The notes under the pieces were generated by a model that was not told the DNA's origin, searched no databases, and saw only the letters and a program-made list of their open reading frames with translations. Position numbers and translations under genes: made by a program. Below, in pieces: positions 44,907 to 56,732 of a stretch of DNA of 64,000 nucleotides (position 1 is the first letter of the stretch; every line of letters starts with the position of its first letter). Source of the stretch: Fagopyrum homotropicum (lineage: Eukaryota > Streptophyta > Magnoliopsida > Caryophyllales > Polygonaceae); contig BSWB01000003.1 in NCBI GenBank assembly GCA_033239125.1, positions 113,604,320 to 113,668,319 of the forward strand. The letters are read 5' to 3'.

Positions 44907-46442
44907 CTAGGGTGCCGGTGGTGGTGGAAACGGGAAGAAGCCGGGGTCGTAGTTCCGCCCAAACTGTTGGCGGTAGATGTCTCTCATCATTCGGTCATGT
45001 GCATCGGCTCATGCATCCCTAGCATCCGCGCAGATCTCCAAGGCTCCGACTCTCCTGGAAAGGTCGGTGGCCCACTCCGGCAGCTGCTCGTACCACTCCG
45101 GCGCCTGACTGTACCAGGCTGGTGCATCTGATGGTGCTGGTGCAGGTGGTGGCTGTGCATGCCAAGTCGGTGGAGCTCCCATCCACTCCGGCTGCGTGCT
45201 ATACCAATCGGGAGGGGTCGCCATCCATGTCGGCCTCTCACTCACGCTGGCACGGCGAGAGGAAGAACCAGAGGGTCTAGTGGGGCGGGGAGAATGTCTA
45301 GGGAGGTCAGGAAATGTATCCGGCTAATCCGGAAAAGTACCAAAGTCGTGATCCTCACCTCCTCCCTCAAAATCATCATCTCCTCTCATCTCCTCTTCAT
45401 CTACAACAGGTGCCTTAGGGGGAACGTAAGGAGGTGCTACCAATCTATTTGCATGCATGACAGCGAATGTCTCCTTCCAGTTATGGCGTCCGTCCATAAT
45501 GGAGTACTCGGGAAGCCATGCCACACCTCTACCTCCTCTATCCTCCCAAGGTATGGCGGCGGTGGGTGGACCTCTATGTTTAGGGAAAATCAACCCTCTA
45601 GTCATGAGACTCTGAAGTCCTAACGGCCTCGCCGCTATCCTAGTACAGGCGGAGAAGTCTACTCCTAACTGTCTAGCAATGTGGGTGACCATCCCACCAT
45701 ATCCAATATTGCCAGCCCTCTTGTTCTTTAGCTTACTCATGGTAGAAGCTAAGAGGGTGGCAAAGTCAGAAGGCCTCCCATGCAGCATCGAATATAACAA
45801 AAACAACTCATCAGTCTTGATCTTCTGAGGAGTCTCCGTCCTAGGGAAGAGACACTCAGAAAGCACTCGGTGGGCAATCTTCAAGGCTTAGTGATAAATA
45901 AACTTAGCCTTGGTATCAGCAGGTTGCCAACGGTCCTCGCTAGCATATACCATGGCGATGTCCTCCCAAAGATCCTTGGCGTACACGCCACTAGGAAATC
46001 GACCATTGAAGGTCTCATGGAACCCAAAAAAGGCTCCAAACTCTCGGATCGAAAATTCATAGTTCCTCTCCATCAGCCTGAAAGAAATTGTCCTATCCAC
46101 ATGGCTATACTCAAAAGAGATCACAAACTCTCTAGTGATCTCCTCATAAGCGTCTTCCCGAATAGCGGAGAAGACGATCAAACTATCTCTATCAAGTAAC
46201 TAAGTAAGGTCACCTACCACATTCAGTGGCTCTAACTCTTCAAGCAGCAAGTAACGAGGTCCTATAACCGGTCTCTTCACAATTCTCTCTAAAGTATCTA
46301 GATAATCATCATGAATTTGTGGAATTCTAGGGGGTGGGGGTGATGGTGGTGATGGTGGTTCACTAGGAGGTGACTGGGAGGAGGAGGAAGCATTACCTTT
46401 CCTCTTCTTGGTCCTATTAGACATTCTCCTAACAAAGTTCAT
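44907..46442 (-). pseudogene. Athila B ORF-1 (env-position ORF), four stops
   Basis: Minus strand from ATG 46442 to TAG 44907, aligned over its whole length with the intact ORF at 60704-62278. In-frame stops lie at 46200-46202, 45888-45890, 45324-45326 and 45009-45011. It has a basic, Ser/Pro-rich N-terminus, a central region with F-R-L-M-E-R-N-Y and F-G-F-H-E-T-F typical of Athila ORF-1 proteins (PF03078-like), and a Trp/Pro-rich tail. Function unknown. Confidence 0.85.
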
Positions 46443-47268
46443 ATTCTGTTCAAAACCACGGTCTGTTCTTGAATTTCCACGGCCGTGGAATGCCCAGGAA
46501 CCGTGGTTCGGTTCGTAATTTCTCAAAAATCACTCAATCAACACCAAAATCAACAAACAGCAGCCCTAGACTAATTCCAATCCAATTCCAATCAGTTCTC
46601 CTAATAATTCTTGCAAAAACTGAATCGAATCGACAAAGTGAAAGAAGAGAAGAAAAACCTAGGTTTTTGGATTTTAAAATTTAAATTCCGTCTTCTCCGG
46701 CGATTGTTCACTCGAATTGTTGCTTGGATCTTGTAGATGGTCGAATTTTCTCCAATTTGGGTTAAAGAATCGTTCGAAACGATTAACGAACGGAAATTTG
46801 AGAGAAGGGGATCAATCCGGTGATTTTGGGCGTGGAGTTGGGCGTTTTTTTGTGCTGTTTGTGACGAAGCGTGGTTTATATAGTGGCCGTAAATTTTTTT
46901 GAAAATTACGGTCACTCGGGGGTTTCCACGGCCGTGGAAATGTACGGAACCGTGGTTTTGGTGATTTTTCTCAGGCTTTTGCAAATTACGGTCACTATAG
47001 CTGTCACGGCCGTGGTTTTGGCCGTGGAACTCTCTGTAATGTGCCAAAGTCCAAGTTTCGTCAATTTTCTTCTAACTTTTCCTTCTCTCTTCCTCCTCCA
47101 CCGAACCTACATCCAAAAACACGAACATACCGGAAGGTACCGAAGGCAAAACAAGCAAAAACGTTTAAATTCTAATCTACGAATCAAAAACAAAAACGTA
47201 AGTGCAATACCTTGGGTTGCCTCCCAAGAAGCGCTTGTTTAAGGTCCGTGGCTAGACCAAATTTGCAT
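46443..47268 (-). other. Athila B spacer between pol and ORF-1 with palindromes
   Basis: Contains CCACGGCCGTGG at 46477-46488 and 46926-46937 and TCACGGCCGTGG at 47004-47015. A TATA-like TTTATATAG near 46874-46882 (+ strand) lies between them. The region could hold an ORF-1 promoter on the minus strand, but nothing proves it. Confidence 0.55.
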
Positions 47269-50200
47269 TTATTCGAGTGCGGTGGGCGCGAACTCTTCAG
47301 CTTGGAGTTCCGGCGAATACTTCTTGAGTCGTTGACCGTTCACCTTAAAGCTTCCGCCCTTTTCACCCCATACTTCAACTGCACCATGGGGAAAACACGT
47401 TTGATTAGATAAGGTCCAGTCCAACGAGATTTAAGCTTACCTGAAAAGAGATGAAACCTTGAATTGAAGAGGAGAACTTGATCTCCTTCTTTGAGGTCCT
47501 TTGGGATGATATGCTTATCATGCCAATGCTTCGTTCTTTCTTTATAGATCTTGGCGTTTTCGTAGGCGTTCAAGCGAAGTTCTTCAAGCTCGTTGAGGTC
47601 CAAGAGACGCTTCTCTCCCGCTTCCTTCATGCTGAAGTTCAACCACTTTATTGCCCAATACGCCTTATGTTCCAACTCTACCGGTAAGTGACAAGACTTC
47701 CCATACACAAGGTTGTATGGTGTTGTTCCGATGGGAGTCTTATATGCAGTCCAGTATGCCCTTAATGCGTCATCTAGCTTCAAAGACCAATCCTTCCTTG
47801 TCCTTGAAACTGTCTTCTCTAGGATCCCTTTAATCTCCCGGTTCGAGATCTCCACTTGTCCACTAGTTTGTGGATGATAAGGGGTGGCGATCTTGTGAGT
47901 CACCCCATACTTAGCTAATAGAGCTTCGAATCATCGGGCAATGAAGTGAGAGCCTCTATCACTAATGATAGTCCGTGGTGTTCCAAATCGTGGGAAAATG
48001 GTCTTATTAAAGAACTTAACCACAACCATGACATCATTAGTGGGAGAGGCAATTGTTTCAACCCATCTCGAAACATAATCTATGGCTAAAAGTATGTATT
48101 GGTTTCCACAAGATGATGGGAAAGGTCCCATGAAGTCTACTCCCCAAACGTCAAAGATCTCCACCTCTTGAATGTTGTTAAGAGGCATCTCGTTTCTCCT
48201 GGATATGTTCCCTGTTCTTTGGCAAGCATCGCAGCAGGAAACAAAGGTTTGCACATCTTTAAATAAAGTAGGCCAAAAGAATCCAGATTGCAATACCTTA
48301 GCGCTAGTCTTGTTCGAACTAGCGTGTCCTCCACAAGGTAGTGAATGACAATGACGGATGACACTTTACATCTCATCTTCCGGCACACATCGTCGAATGA
48401 TGCCGTCAGGACCTCTCTTAAAGAGGAGAGGTTCATTACAAAAGTATTCCCGAACATCCTCAAAGAACTTCTTTCTTTGTGCGTAGGATAATCCGGGTGG
48501 TAATTCCTGGCAAACCAAATAGTTAACAAAATCAGCAAACCATGGTTCGTTACCTTTGGTGATCATGTCGATGCACTCCTCTATGATATGTAAATGCTCG
48601 TCCGGAAAGGAGTCATCTATAGGTAGATTGTCGTCCTCTAGATGTGGTAGACGACTCAAATGATCCGCGACAGAATTTTCCGAACCCTACTTGTCACGGA
48701 TCTCTAGATCGAATTCTTGTAGGAGAAGAATCCATCTAATTAGCCTTGATTTTGCATCTTTCTTTGCAAGAAAATACCGGATCGCAGCATGATCCGTGTA
48801 CACAATCACCTTAGCACCTACAAGATAAGAGCGAAACTTTTCAAATGCATATACAATTGCTAAAAATTCCTTCTCGGTAGTGGTGTAGTTGAGCTGCGCT
48901 TCATCTAGCGTCTTGCTAGCGTAGTAGATAGCGTGGGTTCGTCCTTCCTTTCTTTGCCCAAGCACAGCTCCTATAGCTACGTCACTTGCGTCACACATAA
49001 CCTCAAATGGAAGATTCTAATCCGGAGGTTGAATAATCGGGACTGAGATTAGAGCTTCCCGAATCAAATTAAACGCATCTAAGCATTCCTGCGAGAAATC
49101 AAAAACTGCATCCTTCATCAATAGATTAGTAAGCGGTTTTGATATCTTAGAGAAATCCTTTATAAAACGTCTATAAAATCCAACATGTCCTAGAAAACTT
49201 CTTATCCCTTTCACCGAAGTTGGGGGAGGAAGCTTTTCTATAGTTTCTATCTTAGCCTTATCCACTTCAATCCCTCTACTAGAGATTAAGTGTCCTAATA
49301 CAATGCCCTCTTTCACCATAAATTGACACTTCTCCCAATTAAGAACTAGGTTAGTGTCTTCACACCTTTGTAGCACAAGAGCAAGGTTAGAAAGACAGTT
49401 ATCGAAAGAGGAACCATAAACAAAAAAATCATCCATAAAAACCTCCATGATCTCCTCTATGTACTCCAAGAAGATAACCATCATGCACCTTTGAAAGGTG
49501 GCTGGGGCGTTGCAAAGCCCAAACAACATTCTCCTATAAGCAAAAGTACCCCACGGGCACGTGAATGTGGTCTTCTCTTGATCGTCCGGGTGTATCGGGA
49601 TCTGAAAGAAACCACTATAACCGTCAAGATAGCAAAAGTGTGAGTGTTGTGCTAACCTTTCAAGCATTTGGTCGATGAAGGGTAGTGGGAAGTGATCCTT
49701 CCTCGTTGCGTTGTTTAGCTTGCGGTAGTCTATGCACATCCTCCATCTTGTAACGGTTCGTGTAGGAATGATTTCATTGTTCTTGTTGGTAATGACCGTC
49801 ATCCCTCCTTTCTTTGGAACTACCTGTACGGGACTTACCCATTTGCTATCGGAGATAGGATAGATGATACCTGCATCAAGTAGTTTAAGAATTTCTTTCT
49901 TGACAACCTCCTTCATGGTCGGATTTAACCGCCTTTGAGGTTGTCGCGAAGTTCTAAAGTCTTCTTCCATTAGGATCTTATGCATGCATAGTGAAGGTTT
50001 GATTCCTACTAGATCCTCTATAGTATACCCTAAGGCTTTCCTATGTTTCTTAAGAACAACCATAAGCTTACTATGTTCATCTATACTCAAGTCGGAACTA
50101 ACAATTACCGGAAAGATAGTATTAGGTCCTAAAAATGCGTACCTTAGATGTGCAGGAAGTGGCTTCAAGTCTATCACTATAGGAGTCTCTAATGGCTCTT

Positions 50201-51965
50201 GAGGAGTATCCAATGCTTTCTTAGAAGCGTCTAAGGATGTAGAAGATGTTGGAGAAGAATCAAGAGAAGTGGCGGAGAAAACACAATTTCCTTCAGATTC
50301 ACCCAAAATTACGGCTCCTCTGTTTCCTCCACGGCCGTGGTTTTGGGCGTGGAAATCAATTACGGTGCCTCTATTTGTTCCACGGCCGTGGTTTTGGCCG
50401 TGTAACTTACTGGAGTCCTCTGAATAGCGAATTACGGTTATGTTGGTGGATTCCACGGCCGTGGAATAGCACGACTGACCGTGATTTCTTACGTTTTCTG
50501 ACCCATCGTAGAGTTTCTCAAATTCTTCTTCATACACTTCTTTTTGCTTCTCTAAAGCTTCAATTTCCTCGTTGCATTCCTCTTCTTCCCTTATATCCAT
50601 AATGCTCATAGAGATAACCTTTTGCAAGGGATCTTTGAAGAGAATCGAACTTACCTCCTCTCTAGATAGCTCTTCGTCATGGATGTTGAATATATCTTCA
50701 TCGAAAGCTGGTTCCTTCACCAAAGTGGAGAGAACGAACTCTACCTTTTCTTCTCCTATGTCGAAGGCGAGTCTAGCATTCTTGCAATCAACTATACAAC
50801 CGGATGTTGCAAGAAATGGTCTTCCGAGTATGATCGGGACCGGACTATCTGCAGGAATGTCAAGCACAACAAAATCTATAGGAACATAGAACTTACCAAG
50901 CTTGACCGGGACGTCTTCAACTATGCCGACGGGACGAGTTATGGATCGATCCGCCATGTATAACGTTATCTTCACTGGTTTAGGTTCGCCTAAACTGATC
51001 TTCCTGCATAAGGCAAGCGGAATGATACTCATGCTTGCCCCTAAATCACATAATGCATCATATGTGACATCTCCCACTCCTATGGGAATACAAAATGACC
51101 CCGGATCCTTCAGCTTTGGGGGCATGTTTTCCTTCATTGTCTTGATGAGATCCGATGAATCCGAACTCATCTTAACCTCTCCAAATTCCTCTAATTTCCT
51201 TTTGTTAGAGAGGATCTCCTTTAAGAACTTTCCATAAGCTGGCATACCTACAAGTGCATCAATGAAAGGTATATTAATATGCAGTTTGCTCATGAGTTCA
51301 ATAAACTTACCGAATTGCTTGTTTAGACGCGCTCTTGCTCTAGATTGCGGGAATGGTAGGGGAGGTTTGAAAGCTGGAGGAGGAACGTAGATGTCTTCCT
51401 TCTCCTTCCCCTTCTCTTTCTCCTTCTCGACGGAAACTTCTACAAACTTGGGCTGCAGGTCGGTGGTTGTTGCTCCGCTCCTAGTTGTGATAGCCATCAC
51501 CCTTCCTTTTGGGTTGTCCTCCGTCTTTCCTAGAAGTTTTCCTTGATTCCTAGGAACTTCCTCAACATGGCTAAACATTTGGTTTTCTAAAACTTTTTGG
51601 GCTTTATCAACCTTAGTAATGTGATCATCGACCTTAATGATGTGACTTTCCAATCCTTGAAGCTTTCCCAAGATTGTTTCCAACATGGGATCGGGCTTCT
51701 CTTTTCCCGAAGTGCTTCCGCTATTAGATGCTTGTTCCTGACTTTTCAAAGGAATGGAAGAAGAAGGTGGAGTTAGTGAATTTCCTAAATTGGGATAAGA
51801 ATTACTGGAATTGTGTTGTTGGTTGGACCGCCAATTATTGTTGTTTGAACCCCTATTGTTGTTCCAATTGTTCCGGTTGTTGTTGTTGTTCCAACTGTTC
51901 CGGTTGTTGTTCCGGTTATTGCGGTTTGTATTCTCATTCCCATTGTGGTTATTGTTGTTTCCCAA
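47269..51965 (-). pseudogene. Athila B protease, RT, RNase H and integrase, broken
   Basis: Minus strand. Asn-rich linker, protease (A-L-C-D-L-G-A-S, I-I-L-G-R-P-F), spacer with three perfect palindromes (50329, 50380, 50453) translated as repeated N-H-G-R-G, RT with R-M-C-I-D-Y-R-K-L-N and catalytic F-M-D-D (49428-49439), RNase H (M-C-D-A-S-D, Y-T-D-H-A), integrase H2C2 finger and DDE core. The first 982 codons are open. Stops follow at 49017-49019, 48687-48689, 48366-48368 and 47931-47933, plus a shift near 47370-47380 before the end at 47269. It would copy and integrate the element if intact. Confidence 0.92.
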
Positions 51966-51970
51966 ATAAC

Positions 51971-53188
51971 CTACATCTTCCCCTTTTGCTTTGGAAAGTT
52001 GGTTTTGATGACTTCCTTCAATTCTTTAATCTCGGTATTGAGAGAAAAGATTTGAGTTTGAGCAGCTTGTGATAGCTTTGCTTCTTGCTCCACATGATTT
52101 GCTTCTACTTTCCGGTGAGAATACTTCTCAATGACTCGGGCTTGCTTCTCAATGAAGTCCCAAGCGTCATCTTCCCTCATGTCCATGAATGTGCCACATG
52201 AAAGGGATTGGAGCTTGAATTGTGTTTCCACATCCAGCCCCTTATAGTATATCTCCAATAAACCCAGTTTGGAAATGCCATGGTGTGGGCAATCCAATAG
52301 TAAGTCCTGAAATCTTTCCCAAGATTGAAACAAACTTTCGTTAGATCTCATAGAAAATGCATTAATCTTACCTCTCAACTCTGCCGTCTTGGATGTCGGA
52401 AAGAATTTGGTGAGGAATTCCGAAGAAAGATCCTCCCATGTGTTAAGTTTTCCATTTGGAAGAGCTTGATACCAAGATAAAGCTTTCCCTTTCAAAGAGA
52501 AGAAGAATGGCTTGATCTTGTAGTTGTTAGTGGTTGCATTCTTTGGCTTCATTGTCTCCATCATGATCTCGAAATTTTGTAAATGTTGATGTGGAGATTC
52601 AACACTCGTTCCTCCAAACTGATTTTTGCGAACGATGGTAATAACTTGTGGGTTGAAGCTAAACCCTTGCATATCATCAGCATCAAAGTTCACACCTAAA
52701 CGGCGTGGTTGTTGAATTGGATCCATCCTTTGGCCAAGAGTTCTTGGCTCTTCATCTACACGAGCAGCTCTCACATTCACAACTGGGACACGATAATTGG
52801 CAGCCGGTCTCGGAATAAATGGGTTCACATTGATCGTTGGATCAATGTCCTCTAGTGGTGGCATGGAAGAGTCGTTATCCTCATCGGATGAATTGGTTCT
52901 AACCGATCTTGACGGTTTCCTGCTCTTCTTCTTCTTAAGGTCGCTCAATTCCAGCCTTATTTGAAATATCATATCCGTTAGATCATCAACTTTCGATTGA
53001 TGGCGCTCCGATTCCTCCTTGCGAGTCTTCTCGCTCCATCTAAGTTGAGCTTCGGACTCCGCTAACGCTGTTTGATAATCTCGCTCTTTTTCTTCAGCCA
53101 TCTTTCATTCCTTGAGCTTCTTCCTCAAAGTCTTCTCAAGTTCTTGATCAAGAGGTAAGAGGTCCCTGCTGTTCCTAGACCTGCGCAT
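51971..53188 (-). pseudogene. Athila B gag, broken
   Basis: The original ATG is probably 53188-53186; TGA at 53107-53105 stops it, and a second ATG at 53101 opens 376 codons. A coiled-coil N-terminus precedes the Athila gag core (H-Q-H-L-Q-N-F-E, W-Y-Q-A-L-P, F-L-T-K-F-F-P). The end at 51971 results from a one-base shift in a GGGG run near 51978; the next frame continues with the linker and protease. In A the same region is one frame, so here the shift is more likely a mutation than programmed. Confidence 0.87.
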
Positions 53189-53491
53189 AAACCTAAAGTA
53201 ACCTGCAAATATCACTCATGAAAGATATCAAATAACAAGAGCTAAGCTCCCAAGCTTGACAACCGGTAACCGAATTCGGCCTAGACCAAATCCCCGACAA
53301 CGTCGCCAAAAACTTTTTCTTTGGCGAAACTTTGTTCCGTTGCCGGAACAAGAACTTCGTATGTACCTAAGAACACAAACCTGCAAGAACACTCAAAAGA
53401 GATATCAAATAACAAGAGCAAAGCTCCCAAGCTTGACAACCGATAACCGAATTCGGCCTAAACCAAATTCCCGGCAATGGCGCCAAAAACT
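53189..53491 (-). other. Athila B leader with PBS and a duplicated PBS block
   Basis: The functional-looking PBS is TGGCGCCATTGCCGGGA on the minus strand (53470-53486), tRNA-Asp type, next to the LTR. A second, degenerate copy of the PBS and about 80 flanking bases lies 177 bases further inside (PBS-like word at 53294-53313). Confidence 0.8.
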
Positions 53492-55176
53492 TGTTTGCCA
53501 CTTAGCGTGCGTGCAATCAAGTCTTAAATTTATAAAACTAGAATAAAAGCAAGCGAACCCGCAGTGTACGGATCGGCGTAGATTAGCAAGTATTCCAGAG
53601 TATCGAACACAGGGATTTGGGGGAAACAAATTCAGTTCGCAAATCATCAAGCAAGTAAAGGTAATAAGCTTTGCAAATATTGGGGAAAACAACAATCCTA
53701 AAGATCCAGGTATCTAATTGTGACAATCGATTCAAGATATACTAAAGAACTAAGGACATAGTTAAGAGTTGCAAAGGTATACTAAGATAAAGCAATGTAC
53801 GGTGAAGTTCCAAGGCTTTATATGACTTATCTAGAAATACTCTCTATAAAGGTTGTTGAGGCTTCAGTATAGAAAGGATCTAAAGACAAGAATTAATCTC
53901 AAATACCCAAACTTGTAACCCAAGGATCAAGACTAACTAAACCGATTAAGGTTGTGACACTCGAAATCGAAGTGGAGGTTGTTGATGCTTCACTACTACC
54001 TAGAAAAGGCAAGCCAAGACTAAGTTAAAACAAATCTTTAACTTTGGATTAAAGTAAAAGCAAGGTTCGTAAACTTATATAAATTACGGGAAGATCTTGA
54101 GTTCCACGGCCGTGGAATCTCAAGAACACACCGTGATTTTGGTTCATCGGCGAATCTCTCTAACTCTCAGGGTCCAATCTGTTTACGATCGATCTATCAT
54201 CATCTAAGCCACAACTTTTGACCCTTCACCTTAGAATTGCTAAAGGGTTTTAGCCAACAACAGTCATTATGATATCAAATTCAAGTTTAAGAAGAATGAA
54301 AGATGAAAACCTTCGAAAACCTTCAATAAACTTCCAATCAATCTCAAATCCACAAACAAGGGTAATAATGTAACAGATTCGGAATAACACAAACCAATAA
54401 CAATCCTTGATAAGAACGAAGAGCGGGATATCAATCCGTCTTCTAATCAAACCTAGGAATAAAGGCGCAACTTCCGCCACACACAACTTCCAAATCTTCA
54501 AGCCTTCGTAAATCTCCGTTGCAAAAATGCAATTCTCCGCACGTCCAATGAAACCCTAGGAACGTGTAAGTCAGCGTAAGCGAAGGTGCCGAATTCTCCC
54601 TCCTTCAGTCCTTTTATAAGGAAGGCTAGAATAACCGTCCGGCCCATATGCGTAAACAATGTGTCCATATTTTATTCGTCAAAAGATTGCCTAAATCACG
54701 GTTTCATGGAGTTCCACGGCTGTGGTTTAGAGCGTGAAAGTGATTTACGGTTCTTCACAACTTCCACGACTGTACTTTATACCATGTAACTCTCTGGAAT
54801 GCTCCACGTTCATGTTGCCAAGATCCACGGCCGTGGTTTTGGGCGTGGACTTCTCTACGGCCGTATTTTAGAGCGTGGAAGTGTAAATTGCTCATAGTTT
54901 CCTTTGTGTCGTGCCATTCCTCTTCTTAGCATCTCCCTTGGCTTCTTTGATGTGTCCTCAATCCTTGAATGTGCTCAATTCATCTCCATCCTCTCTCAAT
55001 TGGTTCGGTTTTAGCTCTTATTCGCCTATAATCAACACAAAGCTTATGTAGACCTCTATATCGACAATATAGACAAACTAGCTAACAATTGCTTCAATGC
55101 CTTATCAACGAACACTATAATGGATGAAGAACATGTAGAAAATGTGCCTAAAATATCACAATATTTCATGCTAACA
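53492..55176 (-). repeat. Athila B 5' LTR
   Basis: Same length and ends as 41860-43544. Perfect palindromes at 54104-54115 and 54825-54836; the middle one has one change (CCACGGCTGTGG, 54714-54725). Confidence 0.96.
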
Positions 55177-55181
55177 TGGCT
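55177..55181. repeat. Target site duplication of Athila B, right copy (TGGCT)
   Basis: Matches 41855-41859. Confidence 0.95.
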
Positions 55182-56476
55182 CCACCAAGCTTCTGATAAT
55201 AAAGAACCTTGGTATGCTGACATTGTTAATTATCTTGTTTGCCAGGAAATACCGCTCGGATTGACGTACGCTCAAAGGAAGAAATTCTTCAAGGATGTAC
55301 GCCACTACTACTGGGATGAACCTCTACTGTTTAAGAGAGGTCCGGATGGGATGCTTCGACGAAGCATTCCAAGTTACTAGTGTTATACGGCATTGCCACT
55401 CGCTTCCTTGTGGAGGACATGCTAGCGCTCACAAAATGTGCACTAAGGTATTGCGTTCTGGTTTCTTTTGGCCTACATTATTTGAGGATGTGCGAACGTT
55501 TGTTGTTTCTTGTGATGCATACCAAAGAACAAGGAACTTGTCTAGAAGGAACGAGATGCCACTCAACAATAATCAAGAGGTTGAGATTTTTGATGTATGA
55601 GGAGTTGATTTTATGAGACCTTTCCCATCATCCGCAGGGAACTTCTACATTCTCCTAGCTGTCGATTACGTCTCTAGATGTGTAGAAGCCATTGCCTCTC
55701 CCGCTAATGACGCCATGGTGGTTGTGAAGTTCTTCAATCGGACTATCTTCCCACATTTTGGGACACCACGTATCATCATCAGCGATGGAGGAACGCATTT
55801 CATCAATCAGAAGTTTAAGGCACTTCTATCGAAGTATGGGGTAACCCACAAGGTAGCAACCCCTTATCACCCTCAAACTAGTGGACATGTCGAGATCTCG
55901 AATAGAGAAATTAAGGCAATTTTGGAGAAGACCGTCTCTAGGACAAGGAAAGATTGGTCCGTGAAGTTGGACGATGCTCTTTGGTCTTACAGGACCGCAT
56001 TCAATACTGTCATTGGTACCACCCCTTACAATTTGGTATATGGGAAGTCTTGCCATCTACCCGTTGAGTTAGAGCACAAGGCATATTGGGCAATCAAGTG
56101 GTTGAATTTCGATATCAAGGAAGGCGGAGAGAAGAGGCTATTGGACATCAATGAGCTGGAAGAGTTGCGATTAAATGCTTATGAGAATTCCAAGATCTAC
56201 AAGGAAAGAACAAAGAAGTGGCATGACAAGCATATCATTCCTAAGGAATTCAAAGAAGGATATTTAGTTCTACTCTTCAACTCCCGTCTTCGCCTCTTTC
56301 CAAGTAAGTTGAAATCTAGATGGACAGGACCTTACGTTGTGAAACATGTTTTTCCCTATGGTGTAGTTGAGATTTGGGGCAAAACAAGCGGAATCTTTAA
56401 GGTCAATGGTCATAGGCTTAAGAAGTACCAACCGGAAGTTCAGGTCGAGGAGATTGCACCACTGTACCTTATTTAG
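55182..56476 (+). pseudogene. Athila A integrase, mostly open
   Basis: Continues the phase of A across B. The region before the H2C2 finger ends at TAG 55378-55380 with a frameshift near 55360. The finger then reads H-C-H and S-C-D-A-Y, where the last Cys has become Tyr. TGA at 55598-55600 replaces the Trp expected before G-V-D-F. From 55613 a 287-codon frame is intact to TAG 56474-56476, with catalytic I-S-D-G-G and H-V-E-I-S-N-R-E. Confidence 0.88.
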
Positions 56477-56732
56477 GGATGCCGTACAGTCCAGCTAGCG
56501 ACCTTAAATCAAGCACTTTTTGGGAGGCAACCCAAGGTATTGCTTTCTTTTCCCTTTTTCTAGTTTAGTTTTAGATAGTTTGCTTTTTCTTTGCTTTGTT
56601 TTCTTTTTGGCGTCCTAGAGAGAAACCAGGTACTCTCTAAGGAAGGATTACAACTCAGGAGCAACACTGGAAGGACAGAAGTTCGAGAAATTTAGAAGAC
56701 GGAGTTTGACTGAGACATATCTCGGTTGCTGT
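56477..56732 (+). other. Athila A 3' flank of integrase, up to C insertion
   Basis: Noncoding; contains GGGAGGCAACCCAAGG, the conserved post-integrase word of Athila (also at 47212-47227 in B). CTGAGACATATCTCGG near 56710 is a degenerate A-type palindrome. C starts at 56733; GCTGT (56728-56732) would be its target duplication, but the right copy is off the window. Confidence 0.75.

Larger units (their letters stand above)
41860..55176 (-). mobile_element. Athila B: full-length but dead Athila element nested in A
   Basis: LTRs of exactly 1685 bp each (41860-43544, 53492-55176) start TGTT and end AACA, with target duplication TGGCT. Minus-strand order: PBS, gag, protease, RT, RNase H, integrase, noncoding, ORF-1, noncoding, polypurine tract. 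About ten differences are seen in the first 270 bases of the LTR pair. Coding regions hold at least nine stops and two frameshifts. Perfect CCACGGCCGTGG palindromes occur in LTRs, in the protease-RT spacer and near ORF-1. Confidence 0.97.
37203..56732 (+). mobile_element. Athila A: Ty3/gypsy Athila element, RT-less, hosting B (and C at its right end)
   Basis: 5' LTR (start uncertain, near 37.2 kb, to 38982), tRNA-Asp PBS, gag-protease, spacer, then integrase directly, with RT and RNase H missing. B (41860-55176) interrupts the spacer and C begins at 56733. The 3' end of A should lie beyond the window, to the right of C. Gag type, Asp PBS and the DLGAS-type protease identify Athila. Confidence 0.85.

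Noticed and set aside
49984..51237. + strand ORFs across the Athila B and C protease regions
   Set aside because: They are antisense shadows of the conserved protease frame, recurring at 62985-63719 for the same reason.
51971..51985. Programmed frameshift between gag and pro in Athila B
   Set aside because: Athila A encodes the same junction in one frame and B has many other lesions, so a random one-base loss is simpler.
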